Below are positions 1 to 8,363 of a stretch of 64,000 nucleotides of DNA, piece by piece. Source of the DNA: JBFMHP01 sp040752855 (GTDB lineage Bacteria; Pseudomonadota; Gammaproteobacteria; RBG-16-57-12); assembly GCA_040752855.1 (NCBI GenBank), contig JBFMHP010000027.1, positions 18,836 through 82,835 of the forward strand, in the 5' to 3' direction. Within the stretch, counting starts at the first letter, position 1; every line of letters starts with the position of its first letter. The position numbers were made by a program, and so were the translations under genes. The notes under the pieces were generated by a model. That model did no database searches, was not told the origin of the DNA, and saw only the letters and a program-made list of their open reading frames with translations.

Positions 1-2
1 CT

Positions 3-494
3 CCGGCGGCTGCTCAAGCAACTGAGGCCAACAGTCTGGAATTTGATCTGGGTGATTTCGGCGACTTTGCCAAGGCACCGCCGGCCAAGCAGCCGCAAGT
101 CGAGTTGGAAGAAGCGCTCGATTTCGAGACGCTGTCATTCGAATCAAAGCCCGAGGCCAAGCCGGAAGCAAGTCCCGCAGCGAAACGGCCGGAAGAAAAG
201 GAAGAGATCGAATTCGATCTGGGCGATTTGGCCTTCGCCGAGGAGGCCATGAAGTCCGGCGAGGTCGAGCCCCTGCCTGGCTTCGAGAAGATGGAACTCG
301 ACATGAAGAAACCGGCGGCCGAACCCAATCCGTTCTCCGATCTCGATGAAGTCGGCACCAAGCTCGATCTGGCCAAGGCCTACATCGACATGGAGGACAA
401 GGAAGGCGCGCAGAGCATTCTCGAAGAAGTGCTCCAGGAAGGTAACGACGATCAGAAACGTCAGGCCAATGAGCTGATGCGCAAGCTCGGCTAG
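3..494 (+). CDS. fimV: FimV C-terminal part (5' end outside the window)
   Basis: The frame is open from the window edge to a TAG stop, so only the last 163 codons are visible. The protein is very acidic and carries repeats of the type EFDLGDF/EFDLGDL, as in the acidic linker of FimV. It ends with the conserved FimV C-terminal TPR-like module (NPFSDLDEVGTKLDLAKAYI, then a helix rich in E and Q, ending RKLG). FimV is an inner-membrane, peptidoglycan-binding polar hub linked to type IV pili and twitching. A fimV-truA-trpF neighbourhood is common in Gammaproteobacteria, which supports the name. The stop codon's last base is also the first base of a large palindrome. Confidence 0.88.
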   Translation, partial: PAAAQATEANSLEFDLGDFGDFAKAPPAKQPQVELEEALDFETLSFESKPEAKPEASPAAKRPEEKEEIEFDLGDLAFAEEAMKSGEVEPLPGFEKMELDMKKPAAEPNPFSDLDEVGTKLDLAKAYIDMEDKEGAQSILEEVLQEGNDDQKRQANELMRKLG

Positions 495-672
495 CCCGGA
501 TATTTCACCACGAGTCGTAGCGAGGGCGCGTAATCCATTGAAGATTCGAGACGCACGGAGCTTTTGACGGTGAAGGCATAGTCGACACTATGTCGAACCG
601 GCAAAAGCGAGTACGTCACGAAGATTCAATGGATTACGCGCCCGCAGTAGATTCGTGGTGAAATATCTGGGC
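494..672. repeat. 179-bp palindromic (MITE/REP-like) element
   Basis: The outer arms 494-513 and 653-672 are inverted copies of 20 bases with one mismatch (GCCCGGATATTTCACCACGA on the left). Inside them, 524-542 and 625-643 are perfect 19-base inverted repeats. Further in, GCTTTTG (560-566) pairs with CAAAAGC (602-608), and CATAGT (577-582) with ACTATG (587-592). The element therefore folds as one long interrupted cruciform. It starts at the last base of the fimV stop codon. No ORF of note lies in it. Its outer arms resemble those of the palindrome at 18624-18738. Confidence 0.85.
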
Positions 673-697
673 TTGCGTCCAATGCTGTATAATTCAA

Positions 698-735
698 GGC
701 CCGCTTGGGATATCCTGAGCGGGCCTTGTGTTTTT
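698..735 (+). terminator. Intrinsic terminator after fimV
   Basis: GGCCCGCT (698-705) pairs with AGCGGGCC (718-725). The inner bases GGGATATCCT extend the stem. A T-rich tract (TTGTGTTTTT) follows. It lies downstream of fimV and its palindrome and just before the next gene. A TATAAT hexamer at 687-692 lacks a good -35 partner, so I do not call a promoter there. Confidence 0.8.
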
Positions 736-761
736 CAAACATTTCTCATGACAGGTCGGGC

Positions 762-1430
762 GTGCATCCTGCCATACGCATCATCAGTTTTCTGGTCTTC
801 GCCGCCGGTATCATCTACAGCGGCTGGCCGCAGCTGCTCGTGGGCATGTTGCTGCTGCTGATGTCTTTCCTTGGCTTCTCAACGGTTCAGTGGGCGCCGG
901 CCATTCGAATGGTGGCGCGGCTGCGTTGGCTGCTGCTCTCCATCGTCGTGATCTATCTCTTTTTCACGCCTGGCGTTCCGCTGGGTGGTTCGACTTCATC
1001 TTGGATGCCGAGCGTGGAAGGGGTGGATGCCGGCCTGCATCGGCTGTTGTGCCTGATTGGTTTGGTCCTGGGTGTGAGCCTGCTGCTTCAGACGACGGGG
1101 CGCGAATCACTGATCGGTGGGATGCTCTGGCTGGCCGCGCCTTTGCGTCGGTGGGGATGGGATACGAGCCGTCTCGCCTTGCGCATGGTGTTAACCATGG
1201 AGGCAGTTACAGTGATGCAGGCATCCCAGGCACCGCGGTCGGAACAGCCACAGGGTCTGACACAGCGCGTCGCGTATTTGGCATCCCAGCTGGTTTCCAG
1301 GTTCGTGCAGGTGACTGAACAGGCAGAGCGCGAACCGGCGCGTGAAGTCGTTATACCAGTCCTATTGGCGCCAGCCTGGTATCAATGGCTGGTGCCGCTC
1401 GCATTATTGGGAGGTTTTTATTTGTTATGA
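762..1430 (+). CDS. EcfT/CbiQ-like multi-pass membrane protein
   Basis: Predicted integral membrane protein of about 222 residues with hydrophobic helices in the first ~110 residues and again at the C-terminus (ending GGFYLL). The middle segment, with APLRRWGWDTSRLALRMVLT, recalls the coupling region of EcfT/CbiQ transmembrane subunits of energy-coupling-factor transporters, but the family match is by eye and weak. I chose the GTG at 762 (product starts MHPAIRIISF) with an AGG-type site just upstream; a longer start at 705 would overlap the terminator stem. It overlaps truA by 4 bases (ATGA). No S-component or ATPase gene is nearby, so any transport role is uncertain. Confidence 0.6.
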   Translation: MHPAIRIISFLVFAAGIIYSGWPQLLVGMLLLLMSFLGFSTVQWAPAIRMVARLRWLLLSIVVIYLFFTPGVPLGGSTSSWMPSVEGVDAGLHRLLCLIGLVLGVSLLLQTTGRESLIGGMLWLAAPLRRWGWDTSRLALRMVLTMEAVTVMQASQAPRSEQPQGLTQRVAYLASQLVSRFVQVTEQAEREPAREVVIPVLLAPAWYQWLVPLALLGGFYLL

Positions 1431-2206
1431 GAATCGCCGCCTGTGTGGAATATAGCGGCAAGTCGTATCACGGTTGGCAGAGGCAAAATCACGCCAATAG
1501 CGTGCAGGCATGCGTGGAAGAGGCACTGTCCAAAGTGGCGGCACATCCAGTTTCGGTCGTCTGCGCCGGCCGCACCGACGCCGGTGTGCACGGGGTCGGT
1601 CAGGTGATCCATTTCGATACCGAGGCGCGCCGCGACATGCGCGCTTGGGTATATGGCGGTAATTCCAATCTGCCAAAATCGATTGCCATCACCTGGGCGA
1701 AAGAGGTCGATGAGCGGTTTCACGCACGCTTTTCCGCGCTCTCGCGCAGTTATCGTTATGTGATCTTCAACCGCGAGGTGCGCCCGAGTTTTCTTGCTTG
1801 GCGCACGACCTGGGAGTATCGGCCGCTCGATGTGGCGCGGATGCAGGAGGCCGCCCAGCATCTGATCGGCGAGCATGACTTCACCTCCTACCGTGCTTTG
1901 GCGTGCCAGGCCAAGAGTCCGGTGCGCAACGTGATGCGCCTGGAGGTCAGCCGGCGCGAGGATCTGGTGCTGATCGATATCGAGGCCAATGCCTTCCTGC
2001 ATCACATGGTGCGCAATATCGCCGGGGTGTTGATGACCATCGGCGCCGGGGAGCAAGAACCCCTCTGGGCCAAGGAGGTGCTGGAACATCGCGATCGCAC
2101 CCTGGGCGGGGTGACCGCCCACCCTTCCGGACTGTATTTCATGGGCGTAAAATACCCGGACGAATTCGCCATCCCAGCGCCCGCCCCGACCGCGATGGTC
2201 TGGTAA
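1427..2206 (+). CDS. truA: tRNA pseudouridine(38-40) synthase TruA
   Basis: Converts uridines 38-40 of the tRNA anticodon arm to pseudouridine. The 259-residue product shows the N-terminal YSGKSYHGWQRQ segment, the catalytic motif AGRTDAGVHG with nucleophile Asp51, and the C-terminal FLHHMVRNI and GLYFMGVKYP segments of the family. The ATG at 1427 overlaps the stop of the upstream membrane protein gene and has a GGGAGG site at 1409-1414, so the two are probably translationally coupled. The longer in-frame start at 1385 lies inside the upstream gene and adds residues foreign to TruA. Confidence 0.97.
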   Translation: MRIAACVEYSGKSYHGWQRQNHANSVQACVEEALSKVAAHPVSVVCAGRTDAGVHGVGQVIHFDTEARRDMRAWVYGGNSNLPKSIAITWAKEVDERFHARFSALSRSYRYVIFNREVRPSFLAWRTTWEYRPLDVARMQEAAQHLIGEHDFTSYRALACQAKSPVRNVMRLEVSRREDLVLIDIEANAFLHHMVRNIAGVLMTIGAGEQEPLWAKEVLEHRDRTLGGVTAHPSGLYFMGVKYPDEFAIPAPAPTAMVW

Positions 2207-2227
2207 CTACAGGAATTTAAGCATTTT

Positions 2228-2854
2228 ATGCCTATCCGCGTTAAAATATGCGGCATTACACGCCCCGAGGATGCCTTGGCGGCGGCGCGCGCGGGTGCCG
2301 ATGCGATTGGGCTGGTGTTTTATGCCCAAAGCCCGCGCGCGGTCAGCATTGAACAGGCGCGGGCGGTGTTGCAGGTGTTGCCGCCGTTTGTGACCACGGT
2401 CGGGTTGTTCGTCGATGCCGAGCCCGACAGAATCGAGGAAGTGTTGGCGGGTGTGCCACTGGATCTGTTGCAGTTTCATGGCGATGAGACCCCGGAACAG
2501 TGTGAGCGTTTTCACCGTCCTTATCTCAAGGTGGTGCGCATGAGGCCCGGTGTGGACCTTGCCGAATACGCCCGCAGGTATCACAATGCGCGGGCCTTGC
2601 TGCTGGATACTTATCAACCGGGAGTTCCTGGCGGGACCGGGGAGTCCTTCGATTGGGGCCGGGTGCCGGTGAGTTTGGACAAACCGATCGTGTTGGCCGG
2701 CGGCCTGACGCCCGGCAATGTCGCCGCGGCGATCACTGCCGTACGGCCCTATGCCGTGGATGTCAGTGGCGGCGTGGAGTCGGCCAAGGGGATCAAAGAC
2801 GCCGCCAAGATGGCCGCGTTCATCAAAGAGGTAAGACGTGTCGAGTCAGAATAA
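2228..2854 (+). CDS. trpF: Phosphoribosylanthranilate isomerase
   Basis: Third committed step of tryptophan synthesis: Amadori rearrangement of phosphoribosylanthranilate to CdRP. A 208-residue TIM barrel with the N-terminal VKICGIT motif (general base Cys8), the LLLDTY strand near residue 129 carrying the general acid Asp, GGTGESFDW, and the phosphate-binding segments LAGGLTPGN and DVSGGVES. It follows truA by 21 bases and overlaps trpB by 17 bases. A stand-alone TrpF (not fused to TrpC as in enterics) next to trpBA is the usual non-enteric gammaproteobacterial arrangement. Confidence 0.96.
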   Translation: MPIRVKICGITRPEDALAAARAGADAIGLVFYAQSPRAVSIEQARAVLQVLPPFVTTVGLFVDAEPDRIEEVLAGVPLDLLQFHGDETPEQCERFHRPYLKVVRMRPGVDLAEYARRYHNARALLLDTYQPGVPGGTGESFDWGRVPVSLDKPIVLAGGLTPGNVAAAITAVRPYAVDVSGGVESAKGIKDAAKMAAFIKEVRRVESE

Positions 2855-4070
2855 AGCGCAAACGAGTTGGGCGGACCTGCCGCAATTGCCCGATGCCCGC
2901 GGGCATTTCGGCGTTTACGGCGGTGTGTTCGTGGCCGAAACCTTGATGGAGGCGCTCGACGAACTGCGCCAGGCCTATGAGCAGTGCCAACGCGATCCCA
3001 GCTTCCAGGCCGAGCTGGACAAGGACCTGCACGACTACGTCGGCCGCCCCTCGCCGCTGTATTTCGCCGAGCGCCTCACCCGGCAATGCGGCGGCGCGCG
3101 GATCTATCTCAAGCGCGAAGACCTCAATCACACTGGGGCGCACAAGATCAACAACACCGTCGGCCAGGCGCTGCTGGCCAAACGCATGGGCAAGACGCGC
3201 ATCATCGCCGAGACCGGCGCCGGTCAGCACGGTGTGGCCTCGGCCACCGTTGCCGCGCGCCTCGGTCTGGAGTGCGTGGTCTACATGGGGTCCGAGGACG
3301 TCAAGCGCCAGGCGCTCAATGTCTACCGCATGAAGCTGCTGGGCGCGACCGTGGTGCCGGTGGAATCCGGTTCCAAGACCCTCAAAGACGCGCTCAACGA
3401 AGCGATGCGCGACTGGGTCACCAATATCGACAACACCTTCTACATCATCGGCACCGTCGCCGGCCCGCATCCGTATCCGGCGATGGTGCGCGACTTCCAG
3501 GCGGTGATCGGCCGCGAGGCGCGCGCCCAATGCCTGGAGCAGACCGGGCGCCTGCCCGATGCCCTGGTCGCCTGCGTGGGCGGCGGTTCCAATGCCATCG
3601 GGCTGTTCTATCCGTTTCTGCGCGATGACGGTGTGGCCATGTACGGCGTCGAGGCCGCCGGTGACGGGATCGAGACCGGCCGCCACGCCGCGACCTTGTG
3701 TGCCGGCCGCCCCGGGGTACTGCACGGCAACCGCACCTATCTGATCGAAAGCGATGACGGCCAGATCATCGAAACCCATTCAATCTCCGCAGGGTTAGAT
3801 TACCCAGGCGTCGGCCCGGAACACGCCTGGCTGAAGGACGTCGGTCGCGCGCAGTATGTTCCCATCACTGACCGCGAGGCGCTCGACGCCTTCCACACCG
3901 TGACCCGCACCGAAGGCATCATGCCAGCCCTCGAATCTAGTCATGCCCTGGCCTATGCCATGAAGCTGGCGCCGACCATGGGCAAGGACCAGATCCTGGT
4001 GGTCAATCTGTCCGGCCGTGGCGACAAGGACATCCACACCGTCGCCGCGCGGGACGGGATCACGTTTTGA
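2838..4070 (+). CDS. trpB: Tryptophan synthase beta chain
   Basis: PLP enzyme joining indole and serine to give tryptophan; works as an alpha2-beta2 complex with TrpA. The product is 410 residues, the normal length. Lys103 in EDLNHTGAHKINN is the Schiff-base lysine. The TGAGQHG segment and the glycine-rich GGGSNAIG phosphate-binding loop are present. The start is a GTG at 2838 inside the end of trpF, so translation is probably coupled. The gene ends 20 bases before the trpA ATG. Confidence 0.97.
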   Translation: MSSQNKAQTSWADLPQLPDARGHFGVYGGVFVAETLMEALDELRQAYEQCQRDPSFQAELDKDLHDYVGRPSPLYFAERLTRQCGGARIYLKREDLNHTGAHKINNTVGQALLAKRMGKTRIIAETGAGQHGVASATVAARLGLECVVYMGSEDVKRQALNVYRMKLLGATVVPVESGSKTLKDALNEAMRDWVTNIDNTFYIIGTVAGPHPYPAMVRDFQAVIGREARAQCLEQTGRLPDALVACVGGGSNAIGLFYPFLRDDGVAMYGVEAAGDGIETGRHAATLCAGRPGVLHGNRTYLIESDDGQIIETHSISAGLDYPGVGPEHAWLKDVGRAQYVPITDREALDAFHTVTRTEGIMPALESSHALAYAMKLAPTMGKDQILVVNLSGRGDKDIHTVAARDGITF

Positions 4071-4090
4071 GCCTCGGGAAGAAGACAAAA

Positions 4091-4900
4091 ATGAGTCGTA
4101 TTGCAGCTTGTTTTGAACGCCTGCGCGGCCAGGGCCGCAAGGCCTTGGTTCCCTACATCACCGCGGGCGATCCCGATCCGGGGCTCACCGTGCCCCTGAT
4201 GCACGCCATGGTCGAGGCCGGGGCCAACATCCTCGAACTCGGGGTGCCGTTTTCCGATCCCATGGCCGACGGGCCGGTGATCCAGCGTGCCAGCGAGCGG
4301 GCGCTCTCGCACGGCGTGTCGCTGCACGATGTGTTGCAGATGGTGCGCGAGTTCCGCAAACAGGACGCCACCACGCCGGTGGTGCTGATGGGCTATCTCA
4401 ACCCGGTGGAGGTCATGGGCTACGAGGCCTTCGCCCGCGCCGCGGCCGAGGCCGGCGTCGATGGGGTGCTCACCGTGGACATGCCGCCGGAAGAGGGCGT
4501 GGGATACAGCGCGGCGCTGCGCGCCGCCGGGCTCGACACCATCTTCCTGGTCGCACCGACGAGCAGCGCCGCGCGCATCAAGATGCTGGGGCAGGCGGCC
4601 TCGGGATTTGTCTATTATGTATCGCTGAAGGGCGTGACCGGCGCCGGGCACCTGGATGTCAACGCGGTGGCCGACAAGGTCGCGCGGATGCGCCAGGACA
4701 TTCGCCTGCCGATCGGTGTCGGCTTCGGCATCAAGGATGCCGCGAGCGCCGCGCAGGTCGGCGCGGCGGCCGATGCCGTCGTCGTCGGCAGCGCCCTGGT
4801 ACGCAAGATCGAGGAACACCATGACGACCACGGGCGCATCATCGCCGAGATCGTCTCACTGCTGTCGAGCATGCGTCGCGCGCTCGATGACTTGAACTAA
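4091..4900 (+). CDS. trpA: Tryptophan synthase alpha chain
   Basis: Cleaves indole-3-glycerol phosphate to indole, which is channelled to TrpB. The product is 269 residues. With the ATG at 4091 the catalytic residues fall at Glu49 (LELGVPFSDP) and Asp60 (MADGP), the same numbers as in E. coli, which supports this start over the in-frame TTG at 4067. A GGGAAGAAG stretch just upstream can serve as ribosome binding site. The C-terminal GVGFGIKD phosphate loop is present. Last gene of the trpFBA run; accD follows after 24 bases. Confidence 0.96.
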   Translation: MSRIAACFERLRGQGRKALVPYITAGDPDPGLTVPLMHAMVEAGANILELGVPFSDPMADGPVIQRASERALSHGVSLHDVLQMVREFRKQDATTPVVLMGYLNPVEVMGYEAFARAAAEAGVDGVLTVDMPPEEGVGYSAALRAAGLDTIFLVAPTSSAARIKMLGQAASGFVYYVSLKGVTGAGHLDVNAVADKVARMRQDIRLPIGVGFGIKDAASAAQVGAAADAVVVGSALVRKIEEHHDDHGRIIAEIVSLLSSMRRALDDLN

Positions 4901-4924
4901 CGTCAACTCGCGGAAACTCTTCCT

Positions 4925-5776
4925 ATGAGCTGGATACAAAAACTCATTCCCTCCAAGATTCGCACCGAGGCGGATGTCAAAAAGACCGTCCCCGAGGGCG
5001 TCTGGACCAAATGCACCGAATGCAGCTCGGTGCTCTACCGCCCGGAGCTGGAGCGCAATCTCTTCGTCTGCCCGAAGTGCGATCATCACATGCGCATCTC
5101 CGCGCGCGATCGTCTGAATGGATTCCTCGATCCGGACGGGCGTATCGAGATCGGCGCCGCGCTCGAGCCGGTCGACGTGCTCAAGTTCAAGGACAGCAAG
5201 CGCTACAAGGATCGCATCACGCAATATCAGAAAAGCTCCGGCGAAAAAGATGCCCTGATCGCGATGCAAGGCAAGCTCAAGGGCATGCCGATCGTGGCGG
5301 CGGCCTTCGAATTCAATTTTATGGGCGGTTCGATGGGCTCGGTGGTCGGCGAGCGCTTCGTGCGCGCGGTGAATGTCTGCCTGGAGCACGATCTGCCGTA
5401 TGTCTGCTTCTGCGCCAGCGGCGGCGCCCGCATGCAAGAAGGCCTGTTTTCGCTGATGCAGATGGCCAAGACCAGCGCGGCGCTTACCAAGATGAGCCAA
5501 GCGGGCCTGCCGTATATCGCGGTGATGACCGATCCGACCATGGGTGGGGTCTCCGCCAGCTTCGCCATGTTGGGGGATGTGAATGTCGCCGAGCCCAAGG
5601 CCTTGATCGGCTTCGCCGGTCCGCGCGTCATCGAGCAGACCGTGCGCCAGACCTTGCCGGAAGGCTTTCAGACCAGCGAATTCCTGCTCGAGCACGGCGC
5701 GATCGATATGATCATCCGGCGCCATGACATGCGCGATCGTCTGGCCAATGTCATCTCGATCTTGATGAACCACTGA
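4925..5776 (+). CDS. accD: Acetyl-CoA carboxylase carboxyltransferase subunit beta
   Basis: Transfers the carboxyl group from biotin to acetyl-CoA to give malonyl-CoA, as an alpha2-beta2 complex with AccA (not in this window). The 283-residue protein has the N-terminal four-cysteine zinc ribbon (Cys30, Cys33, Cys49, Cys52) and the crotonase-fold core with CASGGARMQEG and DPTMGGVSASFA. It lies between trpA and folC; the order trpA-accD-folC is frequent in Gammaproteobacteria. Confidence 0.97.
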   Translation: MSWIQKLIPSKIRTEADVKKTVPEGVWTKCTECSSVLYRPELERNLFVCPKCDHHMRISARDRLNGFLDPDGRIEIGAALEPVDVLKFKDSKRYKDRITQYQKSSGEKDALIAMQGKLKGMPIVAAAFEFNFMGGSMGSVVGERFVRAVNVCLEHDLPYVCFCASGGARMQEGLFSLMQMAKTSAALTKMSQAGLPYIAVMTDPTMGGVSASFAMLGDVNVAEPKALIGFAGPRVIEQTVRQTLPEGFQTSEFLLEHGAIDMIIRRHDMRDRLANVISILMNH

Positions 5777-5803
5777 GTCCGGAAGTCGTGAATCCTTAGG
5801 CCG

Positions 5804-7129
5804 ATGCGTTTTCAGACTTTAGCGGAGTGGTTGGCCTGGCAGGAGCAGCTCCATCCTGCCGAGATCGAACTGGGGCTCGAACGGGTCGCGGCGGTCTATC
5901 AGCGGCTTCAGCCCGCCAAGCGCCCGCCCAAGGTGATCACCGTGGGCGGCACCAACGGCAAGGGCTCCAGCGTCGCCCTGCTCACGGCCATCTATCAGGC
6001 CGCTGGCTACCGGGTGGGTTGCTACACCTCGCCCCATCTGCTGCGCTACACCGAGCGTATCTGCATCAACGGGGTGGAGGTCGAGGAACAGATTTTGTGC
6101 GCGGCCTTTGACCGTGTTGACCAAGCGCGCGGCGCCACCTCTCTGACCTATTTTGAATTCGGCACCCTCGCGGCGCTCGATATCTTCAATCGCACGGACC
6201 TGGATGTGGTGATACTCGAAGTCGGCATGGGCGGGCGGCTCGATGCCGTCAATATCATCGATCCCGATGTCGCCTTGATCACCAACGTGGCGCTCGATCA
6301 TCAGGATTGGCTCGGGGAGGACCGCGAGCAGATCGCCTTCGAGAAGGCCGGTATCCTGCGCGGGCAGCGCCCGGCGGTGTTCGGTGAGGCGGATATGCCG
6401 CAGCGGCTGGCCGGAGTGGTGGAGGAGAAAGCGGTGGATCTGCGCTGTTTCGGCCGGGATTTCGGCTATGAGCGCAGCGGCGGTCAGTGGCGCTGGTGGA
6501 GCGCGGCGCGCCAGCGTGAGGCGCTGCCGTTACCGGCGCTGCGCGGTGAGTTTCAATTGCAAAACGCCGCCGCCGTGCTGATGGTGCTGGAACTAATGCA
6601 AGAACGCCTGCCGGTGTCACAGCAGTCGATCCGCGAGGGATTGTTGCAGGTGAAGGTGGCGGGGCGGTTTCAAGTTTTTCCCGGGCAGGTGCAGCAGATC
6701 GTCGATGTGGCGCACAACCCGCACGCCGCCGCCACACTGGCGCGCAATCTGCGCGACACCGAATGCCTGGGGCGCACCTTGGCCGTAATGGGTATGATGC
6801 GCGACAAGGACATCGCCGAGGTCATCCGCCTCATGGCGGAGGAGATCGACGCGTGGTTTGTCGGCGGCCTGGCGCTGCCGCGCGCGGCGACCGGCGCGGA
6901 GTTGCGCGCGGCGTTTGACCAAGCCGGGATTGATGCAGCGGTGGTTCAGGTGTATCCGGAGATCACACAGGCCTATCGTCAGGCATTGGAGCAGGCCCGC
7001 CCCGCCGATCGGCTGGTGATATTTGGTTCCTTTTATGTGGTGGCCGCGGTGCTGCCGGTGTTAGTGACGAATGTAGCGAAGCTTCCCGAGGTCAGCGGAT
7101 GGAACACAATCCAATCAAACAGCGATTAG
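5804..7129 (+). CDS. folC: Bifunctional dihydrofolate synthase / folylpolyglutamate synthase
   Basis: Adds glutamate to dihydropteroate and to reduced folates, using ATP. The 441-residue protein carries the Mur-ligase-type P-loop GGTNGKGSS at residues 48-56, the TSPHLLRYTERI substrate loop, and the omega-loop region EVGMGGRLDAVN. The C-terminal glutamate-ligase domain contains VDVAHNPHAA. It lies in the conserved accD-folC-dedD-cvpA-purF order and overlaps dedD by 31 bases. Confidence 0.95.
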   Translation: MRFQTLAEWLAWQEQLHPAEIELGLERVAAVYQRLQPAKRPPKVITVGGTNGKGSSVALLTAIYQAAGYRVGCYTSPHLLRYTERICINGVEVEEQILCAAFDRVDQARGATSLTYFEFGTLAALDIFNRTDLDVVILEVGMGGRLDAVNIIDPDVALITNVALDHQDWLGEDREQIAFEKAGILRGQRPAVFGEADMPQRLAGVVEEKAVDLRCFGRDFGYERSGGQWRWWSAARQREALPLPALRGEFQLQNAAAVLMVLELMQERLPVSQQSIREGLLQVKVAGRFQVFPGQVQQIVDVAHNPHAAATLARNLRDTECLGRTLAVMGMMRDKDIAEVIRLMAEEIDAWFVGGLALPRAATGAELRAAFDQAGIDAAVVQVYPEITQAYRQALEQARPADRLVIFGSFYVVAAVLPVLVTNVAKLPEVSGWNTIQSNSD

Positions 7130-7749
7130 TGGGCGGGATCATCCTGGTTTCACTGGCGGTGATCTTTTTGCCCATGGTATTGACCGAGCGCGATGTCCAT
7201 GACGCGACGGATAATGCCGTGCCGCCGGTGCCGGAGGCTGAAAACAAACCCACCACCATTATTCCGCTCGAGATCAAACCGCTGGAACACGCCGCGCCGG
7301 CAACGGTCGTTACGACCGTGGTCGAGCCGGTTCCGGAGGGCATGCCAGCTGAGACTGCACAACCGATGCCGACGGCCGCGCCCGTGCTCACGCCTGATGT
7401 GGCGGCCTTGGTGACGCCCGTGCCGGTCGAGCGTGCCGCGCCGCCGGTTCCCGCCTCAGCGCCAAAGGTCGTGGAGGAGGTGGAAATCGAAACCCCCGAA
7501 CCCAAGGGCGATGTGCCCGCCTGGATCGTGCAGGTCGGCAGTTTTTCCTCGGACAAGAACGCCCATGATTTGCGCGATGCCTTGCGGGGTAAAGGTTATG
7601 CTGCGTTTGTCGAAAAAGTGGAATCCGGCAAGGCGGCCGTGTTCCGGGTGAGTGTGGGACCGGAGATCTCGACCGAGCGGGCCGAACAGGTCAAACAGCG
7701 CCTGGCGCGCGAGATGAAACTCAACGGATTAGTGAAACGGTACCGATGA
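7099..7749 (+). CDS. dedD: SPOR-domain cell division protein DedD
   Basis: 216 residues: a short cytoplasmic N-terminus, one membrane helix (about residues 10-28), a proline/alanine/valine-rich periplasmic linker, and a C-terminal SPOR domain (about residues 140-215, starting PAWIVQVGSFSS). SPOR domains bind denuded peptidoglycan at the septum; DedD is a non-essential divisome component in E. coli. The name rests on domain layout plus position between folC and cvpA. The start lies inside the 3' end of folC. The linker is low complexity. Confidence 0.88.
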   Translation: MEHNPIKQRLVGGIILVSLAVIFLPMVLTERDVHDATDNAVPPVPEAENKPTTIIPLEIKPLEHAAPATVVTTVVEPVPEGMPAETAQPMPTAAPVLTPDVAALVTPVPVERAAPPVPASAPKVVEEVEIETPEPKGDVPAWIVQVGSFSSDKNAHDLRDALRGKGYAAFVEKVESGKAAVFRVSVGPEISTERAEQVKQRLAREMKLNGLVKRYR

Positions 7750-7838
7750 TGTTTTTCTGCCAATCCAAAAGCGGGGGTGATAGAATTGCCGCTCTCATTC
7801 ATCGGCTCATTCCGGATTGAAGCTAAAAGTTCACAGAT

Positions 7839-8327
7839 ATGATTTGGGTAGATATTGCGATCTTGGTCATTGTGATCGCCTCGGTGGCGATCAGCCTGTT
7901 TCGCGGATTCGTCCGCGAGGTGCTGTCACTGGCCGCCTGGGTAGTGGCGTTTGTCGTCGCGTTTTATTTTTCCGAACCCGTGGCGCAGCACATGCAGGGG
8001 GTAATTCACTCGCCGACCCTGCGCATCCTGTTGGCGTATCTGGCGCTGTTTTTTGGCACTTTACTGATCTTTGCCATCATCACTTTCTTCGTGAATAAAT
8101 ACTCCAAGGCAACCACCTTGAGCAGCACCGACCGGCTTGCGGGCGCGGTGTTCGGATTGATCCGCGGCGCGGCCTTGGTGCTGCTGATTGTGTTGTTGGC
8201 AGGTCTGACCACGCTGCCGCAGGAAGCCTGGTGGAATCAATCGATGTTTTTGGGCAGTTTTGAAAATGCGGCGCTGTTTGTGCGCGAGTATTTGCCCCCG
8301 GCAATCGCCAGCCACATTCATTTTTGA
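7839..8327 (+). CDS. cvpA: Colicin V production family protein CvpA
   Basis: Inner-membrane protein of 162 residues with about four hydrophobic helices (first one at residues 1-20, MIWVDIAILVIVIASVAISL) and the family segment FRGFVREVLSLAAWVVAF. In E. coli CvpA is needed for colicin V export and for envelope fitness, but its biochemical activity is unsettled. It lies just upstream of purF as in E. coli, and probably shares a transcript with it. The 90 bases between dedD and cvpA show no clear terminator. Confidence 0.9.
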   Translation: MIWVDIAILVIVIASVAISLFRGFVREVLSLAAWVVAFVVAFYFSEPVAQHMQGVIHSPTLRILLAYLALFFGTLLIFAIITFFVNKYSKATTLSSTDRLAGAVFGLIRGAALVLLIVLLAGLTTLPQEAWWNQSMFLGSFENAALFVREYLPPAIASHIHF

Positions 8328-8363
8328 CGCGCCCTACAGTTCTGCGACCGAGGTTATCATTCC

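Noticed and set aside
687..692. TATAAT as a promoter for the EcfT-like gene
   Set aside because: No -35 box at the right distance, and a terminator stem lies directly downstream.
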